Shown piece after piece: positions 56,529-64,000 of a stretch of 64,000 bases of DNA (positions within the stretch are counted from its first letter, which is position 1; each line of letters starts with the position of its first letter). The notes beneath the pieces are model-generated. The model was not told where the DNA came from and made no database searches. It saw only the letters and a list, made by a program, of their open reading frames with translations. The DNA comes from Nemophila menziesii (lineage: Eukaryota > Streptophyta > Magnoliopsida > Boraginales > Hydrophyllaceae): the NCBI GenBank assembly GCA_029959085.1, contig JARWIR010000010.1, forward strand, positions 34,650,731 through 34,714,730, read 5' to 3'. A program made the translations under genes and the position numbers.

Positions 56529-58361
56529 ACATATTGATCCACCTTATGATCTTGTCTGGGTATCCAAATGCTTTCAGAGTAGTAAGGATAAACTTCCAGT
56601 CCACTGAATCATCTGCTTTCATGAGGTCTAATTTGAGGATACATCTTTCTGAAATATCACTTCTTGAATAACCTTTGACAATTTCTTAAGCAATAAGTAT
56701 GTTTTCTCATATGACTCTCTTAGGTGCAAAGGTTGATTAGTTCTTTGAGATTAAGTTCTTGAGGGTGCCCTTTAGCCTATTTGCAATGATTTTTTATATA
56801 ACTTTGTAGGTAATATTACAGCAGGCTATTGGCCTATAATCTTTAGGGTACCTTGGGTTTTTCATCTTGGGATTAAGTAAAATATTGGCTGAATTGATTT
56901 CTTTGAGGATTTGACAGTCTTCAAGGGAACTTTGAACAACCAAACATATCTCTTCTTTTATAATATCACGTACTTTTTTTTAAAAATTAGATGGAAATCC
57001 ATCAAGTCCAGGGCTTTTGAGATTACTGATTGGCCATAAAGCATTTTTAATTTCCTCCTCTGTAATGGGAAGTAGTAATGTCTTACATTTCTCATTTGTG
57101 ATGGTTTTATTGCATGATCTCTTGATTATCTCAGGTCAATACTCTTCATAATTCACTCTTTTAGTGCCCAAAGTCTGGGTGAAGTGTTTCACAAAGGTTT
57201 AAGAAATGTTACCTTCATCATATGTGGTATTCCCTTGATCATTTGTAATAATATTAATTTTATTCTGGGTTCTTCTCCCTTTCATAACCTTTAGGAAATA
57301 TGCAGTATTAAGTCCCCTTTATCTACCCACATATCTCTAGATCTTTTTTTGCTATAGCCTCTTCTTTAATTAGCTCATCAGATAATTGTTGAATGGGTTT
57401 ATTCTCTTCACCCAACAATCCATTGTCTTTGTTGCTCTGTTGCCTTTGGTTCTATATATTACTGAGACTATTTTGAATCAATATTATGTTTTCTCTAGTA
57501 TGCTTAAAGTATTTATCATTGAAGTCTCTCAATTTGCCTTTTAAGATCTTAAGCTTTTTAGTGACCTTGTACATGTGGGTACCTTGAATATTTGTGTTCC
57601 ATACTTTTGTGACTAGAGGGATATAGTCTAAACGTTCCATCCAAATGTTGTAAAATTTAAATGGATACTTCATCTTTTTATTATCCTGTATCATCTTTAT
57701 GTACTGGCAACAGTGATCTGATAGGTATGAATTTTAACAAAGTAAGGACTGTATTTGGATAAATTGAAATTCAAGCATCATTAACTAATGTTTTGTCAAT
57801 TCTGCTTGCTTTCATTTTGTCTCCTGGGGCTTTGTTCGTCTAAGTATACTTTGGGCTATGATAAGGTATATCTATAACTTTAATGTCCCTTGCACACTTA
57901 ATCATGTCATGAGCTCCCTTTGACAGTGTTGTCTCATTTAAATCACCTTGGGTAATCCAAACATGATTATTAATATGTTTTCCCCAACCCTTCAAAGTAT
58001 CCCATAAGGCAAGCCTTTTTTGTGACTTGTTTAAGGTATATATAGGGGTATAGTAAAACTCAGTTTTCGTAGGGATATGCACTACCTTGCTCGGAATAGC
58101 TTGGCTTGTGCTATCCACTACTGACAAGTTGATAACTTTATCATCCCAGAATGTCCAAAATCTTCCAAGGGTATAATGTTTGTATTTTTTTGTTACCTTC
58201 CAATTATTGAACATCGTATTCCAAATATTTTGTGCTTTGGCTTGCTTCATTTTTGTTTCTAGTAAGCTGAAAAGGAAAACATTATTACTAATAATATACC
58301 TAAGGTAATTAGTTTGTTTATGCATTTTATTAAACCCCCTCACATTCCATGTAATTATCAT
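56529..58361 (-). pseudogene. LINE copy 3 ORF2: endonuclease and RT N-terminal half
   Basis: It starts at ATG 58361 (MIITWNVRGFNK); the ORF1 stop TGA (58360-58358) overlaps it as ATGA. An APE-type endonuclease covers 58361-57840, with SLLETKMKQAKAQNIWN, FWTFWDDKVI and WITQGDLNET, open for 173 codons. After a stop, pieces follow with KSPGLDGFPSNF (57010), ENILLAQEIVKGY, and the RT block LKLDLMKADDSVDWKF (56620). It continues after the LTR at 54979. Confidence 0.8.
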
Positions 58362-59381
58362 TGATAATTGGGGTTAGGCGGTTTTTCTTGCACAACCTCC
58401 TTTGTGCTAACTTGCAATAAGTCTTATACCATTTCCTCAATAGATTCATTGTCCTTTAATATTTCAAAGCTATTAGAATTTGAAGCTATGTTTACCTCAG
58501 TTTTCTAAGTTGGTGAGACACTGGTCCTTTTACTTGCTACTTGAACCCATTGCCTACCTTGCGAGTCAGAACAAGCCTGCCCCTCATGCATATTCTTCTC
58601 CCCTACAGGTGGTACCTTTACCTCACTTTGTTTATAATAACTGCTTTTTTCCTTCTCAACCCATACTTGTTTTGTTCTTCTTCAGGTTGAGTCACTATGT
58701 CCCAGCATATTACATTTATTGCAAACTGTTGGTCTCCATGTGTATTCCACTTCAACTACCTCAATCTGGTTGTTTCCCATATCAATATCAAAGTTTTCAA
58801 CCACTTCTTTGTTGAGCTCCATTTCAACACATACTCTTGCATAGCTTAGTCTTGCGTGCTGTGTTTTTATCTCAATCGTCTGAAGTGGCCTACCTATGGC
58901 ACTTGCTACAACACTTAGTCCCTTTTGTGACCACAATTCTGCTGGAACCTTTCTCAGTTTGACCCGTATAGGAACTTTGTCTATTTTAAACTTCTTAAAG
59001 TGAGTATTGGGCTTCCATTTTCTGAGGATAAGAGGTTTAGGGTTCACACGCCACAATTCTCCCAGTATTTTGTAACAAGCTTCCTCTGATTCTATTTTGA
59101 ATACAAATAGGCCTTGTTCAGATGTACTAATCTGTACTTTACTAAATAGTTTCCACAAGGTATCAACCATGTACTTAACCATGTAAAATCGAGGTGGTTT
59201 GTCCAGGAATTGGTCTACTACACATGTTTGTCATGCTTTACATCATTCCTCAATAATATCATGTGATGGTGTTACTTATATTCTCCCATTTTTTACTTCT
59301 GGAGGGACATAGTCCAATTTCAGACCCTCCCTAATTTTACCATCAAATAAAGCAGACCAAATCTTCTTTGGAGACTCACCT
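58358..59381 (-). pseudogene. LINE copy 3 ORF1, C-terminal part
   Basis: It resumes after LINE copy 4 with GESPKKIWSALFDGK. The DUF4283 domain lies at 59182-58880 (VDTLWKLFSKVQIS, GLFVFKIESEEACYKIL, RVNPKPLILRKWKP). It ends with WRPTVCNKCNMLGHSDS, a zinc-finger motif with the last cysteine missing. Decayed sequence follows to the TGA at 58358. Confidence 0.78.
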
Positions 59382-61064
59382 TGGAACAAAGCTTCTTAAA
59401 GGCTTGGTATATTCTTTAAAATCCAGAAGCCCTTATATCCAAGATTATTAAAGGGAAATACTATAATAATTCCCATTTCTTAAAGGCTAAAATAGGAAGC
59501 TCCCCCTCACAAGGATGGAGGAGTTTATAGGAGGGAAGGAAATTTTTTGAACAACACCTCACTTGGAAAACTGGTTATGGGATGGACATTAAGGTCCAAG
59601 AACATATTTGGATCAATAATGATAGTCAAATTACTAAAACTAAAGATGAATCTATACTTCTGTTAAAATAATTCTTTAGTATTGATAATAAAAATTGGAA
59701 TGCTTCCTTTATTCAATCTGAATTTGAGGAAAGCAAAGCTAAGACTATACTTAATATGGTAATTCCATCCTTTGACTGCAATGATATTTGTATTTGGAAA
59801 AAATCTAAAGATGGTAATTATAGTGTTAAAATTGCTTATCAAAGTCTTAAAAAACAAGAAGAAGAAGAAGAAGAAGGAAAAAATGAATATTAGTTGTAAC
59901 AAAGCTTCTTCTTCTTATATTTATAACCCGAATGTTTGGAGTACTATATGGAAAATGAACTATAATCCCAAAGTTAGAAACTTCATGTACAGGTGTATTA
60001 AAGACAAATTGGCCACTGAGGTCAATCTTTTCAAAAGAAAATGTAGTAAGAATGTTATATGTAAAATTTGTAACCTTCATGAAGAAACCATTGATCACCT
60101 TCTGTTTGGGTGTTCTTGGGCTAAAGTTGTTTGGTACTCTTCTCCTTTTAATATTAGAACTATGAATGAAAGCACTTCTAAGATGGATGATTGGTTCTTG
60201 AATTCTATTAAATTACTTAATAATAATAATGCGAATGATATGGGTTTTGATGCTTTACTTAGCAATTTTTTTTGGTTCATTTGGAAAGGGAGGAACCAGT
60301 TTGTTTTCAATGGTATCTTGCCTGATCCATTATTTACTTGTAACCAAGCCTTTAAAAATTAGAATGAAGACAAAGATGGTAATAAGATTCCTGATGATGT
60401 TATTAATCTTGAACTGAAGGATCTTACTTAGAACAATAACAAGAATAATTTAGCCTCTTGTTCCAATCATTCTTTTGATAATTATAACAGGAATTTGAAA
60501 AATGTGCATAGTTTGGACAATTGGACCCCCCCCTACTAATGTTATGAAAATTAACACAAATGCTTCTTATTCATCACTGGGTTGTGCTATTTCTTATGTT
60601 ATCAGGGGCTGTTTTGGTAGCTTAATTGGAGGGGATGCCAAGTTGATAGAAGCAAGTAATTCAACCGAAGCTGAAGCTTTGGGAATCTTATAGGGTTGTG
60701 AAGCGGCAAAAAATTTCGATGCTGATTCTGTTATCATTGAAAATGATTGTGGAGTTATTATTGATTATTTAGCTCTTCTCAAACCTTGTAAACTATTAAA
60801 TTGTTGTAATATTTTCAAATGCATTTATGGTAATGTGGAACTACATAGACCTAGATTTTCCTTTGTTAAACGCAAAGGTAATCGAGTGGCTGATTGGGTC
60901 ACCAAACACAAGCTTTTAGGCAAGTTGTTTGGTGATTAATGTTCTTTTCCTTCTCCCCAGTTAGCCCATCTTCTCAGCTTTGACCGAGACTTGTGTGGTA
61001 TAGGCTAACTTTTGTGGCTTTTTGCCTTGTCTATTATCTATATATTATCGTTTGACAAAAAAAA
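59382..61064 (+). mobile_element. LINE copy 4, 5'-truncated, in ORF1 of copy 3
   Basis: Plus-strand LINE 3' end flanked by the 8-bp duplication ACTCACCT (59374-59381 and 61065-61072) and ending in an A tail (61057-61064). Host ORF1 reads through in frame when it is removed. Confidence 0.88.
59680..60939 (+). pseudogene. LINE copy 4 ORF2 end: zf-RVT and RNase H
   Basis: Blocks: ICIWKKSKDGNYSVKIAYQS, then a (GAA)n run coding for about six glutamates near 59857-59877 and a frame change. The zf-RVT at 59950-60120 has YNPKVRNFMYRCIKDKLAT and CKICNLHEETIDHLLFGC. It continues with FFWFIWKGRNQFVFNG. RNase H begins at 60530 with NVMKINTNASYSSLG (asparagine where the first catalytic aspartate is usual), EAEALGIL, a stop, then VIIENDCGVIIDY and NRVADWVTKHKLLG, ending at a TAA at 60937. 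Confidence 0.82.
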
Positions 61065-61072
61065 ACTCACCT

Positions 61073-61457
61073 AGTGCAGTCATCAAGATTGGGGTCTCTC
61101 CTGGCTGTGACGAAGGGTTTTTTCCCAAATCTTAGCTGCTGTATAATTTCCTTAGTTATAGGGTTACTCTTTTTGCTAGTACTTGAACTCTGTAATTCGG
61201 GGAACTCCTCTATAACTGTGACATTTTCTGTAATGGTAGCAGGTCTAGGCCCATTAGATAATGTACTTTGATTACCTGAACTTGATTTAATTCATACAAC
61301 TGTAATACTCTGCATAATTGGGGTAAAAATATTATTTCTATATATTTTCTCCACTGATATATATCTCGATCAAAATTTTGAACTTTAGATTTTACTGGGG
61401 TTACTATGTATTCTTTTATACTAATCTGTTTTTTCCTTTGTGCTTTTTTTGTGCCAT
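61073..61457 (-). pseudogene. LINE copy 3 ORF1, N-terminal part
   Basis: It starts at ATG 61457 (MAQKKHKGK). A frame change is followed by SIKEYIVTPVKSKVQNFDRD and, near the junction, GETPILMTALGESPKK read across the LINE copy 4 insertion. Lysine-rich N-terminus as usual for LINE ORF1. Confidence 0.65.
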
Positions 61458-61800
61458 TTTATCAATTTGTAGTAAATTGATATGAGGGTGTAGTGTTTGG
61501 GTTTCTATCTAATACTAGTTGCTATCATTAATTAAAGAAATTTATTATTCAAAAATTTAAAAACTCCACCTATTAATAAGATTATCTCTTTTTCTTTTTT
61601 GTCAAAATTAATAAGATTATTCTATTGGTCGTGATTTCAAACGGTACATTAATTGTGTGAACCCGTCCAAAAAAAAAAAAAAATTGTGTGATGCTTATTG
61701 CTTTTATTCGTTTTTCTAGAAAAGCGGTGTGCATTATCAGGCTTTCACGAGTTTGGGCTATATATACATATCTAAAGTCACGAGAAGTGTCCATATGTAA
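61458..61800. other. Intergenic, nothing recognised
   Basis: AT-rich spacer between two oppositely oriented LINEs. A14 run at 61670-61683. No coding potential. Confidence 0.5.
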
Positions 61801-61923
61801 TTCTAATTCACAAGACCCGACGCTCTATTTAGTTATATAATTAATGACAGTGGAGATAAAAGAGTGATTGTAAAATTAAACTTCTATCAAATTCTAAAAA
61901 TATTTCAAGCTTACTAGCCGTTG

Positions 61924-63675
61924 ATGATGGCTTCTCCCGGTGATCCAAAGCCGGCGGCACCACCAGACTTAGGTGGAGGCCCACACGAACCGCAAGAACC
62001 CAATACAGACCATATGGTTACTGATTTGGCTACTGATCAGCCTTCAATGGTGGAGTTTCCGCCATTACAAGAGGGCGGAAGTAAGCCGGTCAAACGTGCA
62101 CGTGAGGTGGAGGCGAATGGGAATTCCGGCGAGCCTGATCCTCTCCTCCAAGGGCAGCAACTGGGTGGCGGTCAATTGGGCAATCCGCCGCGGAAAAAAA
62201 CGGGATGGCATAGTGCACTCACAGGTAAGAATTTAATCATTCCTCTTATTATTGATAGTGATGAAATTAAACAGAACATATGTAGTGGGCTAGATGATAA
62301 TTTTTTTCCCTCAATTGAGGATGATGTACCCATTGAAAATTGTGAGTTTCCGCAAGTTTTACGTTCGAAAGAGGAAATTATTGAGGGAATAAATTCGTGG
62401 AAAAATACGGTAGTGGTTCGGTTATTAGGTTCCAAAGTAAGTTTCAACTATCTTTCCACGAAATTGAAACAAATTTGGAACCCCAAGGGCTTGATTGAAT
62501 TAGTTGATGTGGGGTATGGATATTACATGGTAAAATTCGGTAATAAGGAAGATTGTGAGTTTGCTTTGAGTGGAGGACCTTGGATGATCTTTGATCATTA
62601 TTTAATTGTAAGGGAATGGACTCCTAACTTCAAGCCACATGTTGATTCAGTTACTAAAACCACAGCTTGGGTGCGTATCTCGAATGTGGGAATGCATAAT
62701 TACACAGCTCGGATTTTGCGTAAAATGGGGGATCAAATCGGTAAAACGGTGCGTATTGACCCATTGACTAAGGCGAGGCAGAAGGGAAACTACGCTAGGT
62801 TAGCCTTGGAGATTGATTTGAAAAAGTCACTCACACCAAAAATACATATTGGTGGGGAAGTATGCTTAGTGGAGTACGAGGGGCTCCATTTGATTTGTTA
62901 TGAGTGTGGGAGATTTGGGCATACTAAGGAGAAATGCGAGCGTATTACGAGTCAAAATAAGGAGGTTAATTCTGACATGGTTGTCCAGGACACTAGTGAG
63001 ATCAGTAGGGAAATGGAATCCGTGAAAGAAGCTACTTATGGGGATTGGATGACGGTTAGGAGAGGAGGCCGGGGTAATAACAATAGGGGCTATAATGGTA
63101 ACACATTTTCTGGGAATAACCGTAATAGAAACTTTGGATCCAGGTATGATGCACTTTTGATAGAGGATGGGTCAGAATTCGTGGGGGAGTTCAATGCTAA
63201 TTTGGGGGGTGTGGATAGAAGGGATAGTAATACCGTGGGTGGGAAGTTCAAGAAGGGTAATAATAGCAAGAATGTGGGCAATAGTAAGACACGATCGAGT
63301 GGTGGACATAAAATTATATTGGCTCCGGACTTTGAGGTTCGTAAGCAACTAGAGGCAATCCTAGAAATGGAACTTCTATCTTCTAGGAAGGATGGGAAGC
63401 AGGGAAAGGTTATTGAGAGGGGAGAGGGGAGCAAATCGAGAAAAGGGAAAGGTAAAGGAGTAGTTGTTGAGGGCGAGCAAAGCCATGGGCGGGTTAGTAA
63501 TGGTGCGATAGTGATCAGAGAAGGTGTGGGACATAGAGCTGGTGGGTCCGAGAATCGGCAAGGAGACTTACCTGTGGGAGCAGGAGGGCTGGCAGCAGGT
63601 TCGGGTGGGAAGAATACCGAGCAAGGGCTCGAAACTAATACAGGTACAGTAGGGGCTTCGCCTGCAATATTCTAA
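61924..63675 (+). CDS. LINE ORF1 protein (DUF4283, CCHC knuckle)
   Basis: 583 codons from ATG 61924 (61927 is an alternative). Proline- and glycine-rich N-terminus, then a DUF4283-type domain at residues about 145-270: WKNTVVVRLLGSKVSFNYL, LIELVDVGYGYYMVKFGNKE, GGPWMIFDHYLIVREWTPNF, TAWVRISNVGMHNYTARI. A KARQKGNYARLALEIDLKK block and the zinc knuckle CYECGRFGHTKEKC (CX2CX4HX4C) follow near residues 330-345. The rest is glycine-, asparagine- and arginine-rich, probably disordered and RNA-binding. It acts as the RNA-binding partner of ORF2 in LINE particles. Its open state over 1.75 kb marks a recent insertion. Confidence 0.92.
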   Translation: MMASPGDPKPAAPPDLGGGPHEPQEPNTDHMVTDLATDQPSMVEFPPLQEGGSKPVKRAREVEANGNSGEPDPLLQGQQLGGGQLGNPPRKKTGWHSALTGKNLIIPLIIDSDEIKQNICSGLDDNFFPSIEDDVPIENCEFPQVLRSKEEIIEGINSWKNTVVVRLLGSKVSFNYLSTKLKQIWNPKGLIELVDVGYGYYMVKFGNKEDCEFALSGGPWMIFDHYLIVREWTPNFKPHVDSVTKTTAWVRISNVGMHNYTARILRKMGDQIGKTVRIDPLTKARQKGNYARLALEIDLKKSLTPKIHIGGEVCLVEYEGLHLICYECGRFGHTKEKCERITSQNKEVNSDMVVQDTSEISREMESVKEATYGDWMTVRRGGRGNNNRGYNGNTFSGNNRNRNFGSRYDALLIEDGSEFVGEFNANLGGVDRRDSNTVGGKFKKGNNSKNVGNSKTRSSGGHKIILAPDFEVRKQLEAILEMELLSSRKDGKQGKVIERGEGSKSRKGKGKGVVVEGEQSHGRVSNGAIVIREGVGHRAGGSENRQGDLPVGAGGLAAGSGGKNTEQGLETNTGTVGASPAIF

Positions 63676-63676
63676 A

Positions 63677-63970
63677 ACTTTTTTGCAGGTTCAGGAGACA
63701 GCGCACGTGACTCTGGCGCGGGGCTCGAAGAAGGTGGACGCTGTGAACAGCAGCAAGGAGTTTCCGGTGGTCTTCAACAGCGGACAGGAGGTGGATTTCA
63801 GCTCTCCAAACGCTGCAGTAGCACCTCGGATCTTGACTAGCGAACCCCCGGACCCTGGGGAGTGTGATGTATCTTTAGTTCCGGAAACACCTTTAGGAAG
63901 AGCTGACCAAGATGAGCAAATGGAATTCGAGATAGAGGGCGAGGAGGGAGTTAGACAGGTACGCTCTTAG
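63677..63970 (+). pseudogene. Continuation of LINE ORF1 in the +1 frame
   Basis: Directly after the ORF1 stop an open frame without ATG continues (LARGSKKVDAVNSSKEFPVV, RILTSEPPDPGEC, an acidic end MEFEIEGEEG) to a TAG at 63968. It looks like the natural C-terminus of ORF1 displaced by a 1-bp indel, perhaps in the T run at 63679-63684. That run followed by GCAG also resembles a splice acceptor, so an intron is possible but less likely. ORF2 would start beyond the window. Confidence 0.55.
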
Positions 63971-64000
63971 TCCTCTAGTTCAATTTTATATAATTGTTTT

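Larger units (their letters stand above)
53164..61457 (-). mobile_element. LINE copy 3, nearly full length, with two insertions
   Basis: A minus-strand LINE from an ORF1 ATG at 61457 to a poly-A tail (plus-strand T run 53164-53176). It is interrupted by LINE copy 4 (59382-61064) in ORF1 and by a solo LTR (54980-56523) in the RT domain. Without them it is about 5 kb, the expected size for a plant L1. Its ORFs carry moderate numbers of stops and frameshifts. Confidence 0.82.
61800..64000 (+). mobile_element. LINE copy 5, young, 5' part only in window
   Basis: A long open ORF1 preceded by a short 5' UTR. The element continues past the window end, where ORF2 would be expected. The left border is approximate. 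It is the best preserved LINE in the window. Confidence 0.75.

Overview
The window looks like nuclear DNA of a flowering plant, probably a eudicot. It is AT-rich and made almost wholly of plant-type transposable elements: L1-type LINEs with the plant RVT_3 RNase H tail, Ty3/Gypsy elements primed by tRNA-Asp as in the Athila group, a decayed Ty1/Copia element, and Tourist-like and hAT-like MITEs. The species cannot be named from the sequence. I found no host gene, rRNA, tRNA or CRISPR array. Most coding stretches are broken TE genes.

Layout. 1-502: LINE RNase H scrap. 622-10480: one minus-strand LINE split by two solo LTRs (2202-5226, 7662-9637), the first of which itself holds a LINE fragment. 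10882-14560: two more LINE copies in opposite orientations. 14890-21121: a decayed plus-strand Athila-like element (LTR, degenerate PBS, gag, start of protease) cut by a minus-strand LTR; two MITEs sit in these LTRs. 21122-26780: a ruined minus-strand Copia element. 27879-28090: a 42/43-bp minisatellite. 28183-30871: tandem and partial LTRs.

30872-50727 is the core of the window. A minus-strand Ty3/Gypsy element, here called B, has a younger plus-strand relative, A (38064-47999), inserted in its gag gene with a perfect 5-bp target duplication (ATAGT). A and B share an unusual plan: LTR, tRNA-Asp PBS, gag, then a second ORF in the -1 frame that joins an aspartic protease directly to the C-terminal tail of an integrase, with reverse transcriptase, RNase H and the integrase core all absent. 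This is followed by a GC-rich palindromic tandem array, a third ORF of the plant transposon-protein family (PF20167 type; reduced to a remnant in B), a long conserved 3' noncoding region with a stem-loop and repeated polypurine-tract-like motifs, and the 3' LTR. Because the same deletion junction occurs in two diverged families, this is best read as a long-lived non-autonomous lineage that borrows RT and integrase, not as two accidental deletions. A is recent: its LTRs differ at about 20 of 1526 positions by eye.

50739-64000: LINE again. A LINE ORF1 ending at the start of ORF2 (50739-53000) abuts B's truncated 5' LTR. A nearly complete LINE (53164-61457, minus) is interrupted by a solo LTR with TSD AAGGC and by a 5'-truncated LINE with TSD ACTCACCT. 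A younger plus-strand LINE begins near 61.8 kb with a long open ORF1 and runs off the window end.

LTRs recur in at least three subfamilies: A-like, B-like, and a third here called C. All start TGATGTCTC and most end GGCGACACCA or close to it. They have nested repeatedly, so insertion order can be read from the target duplications.
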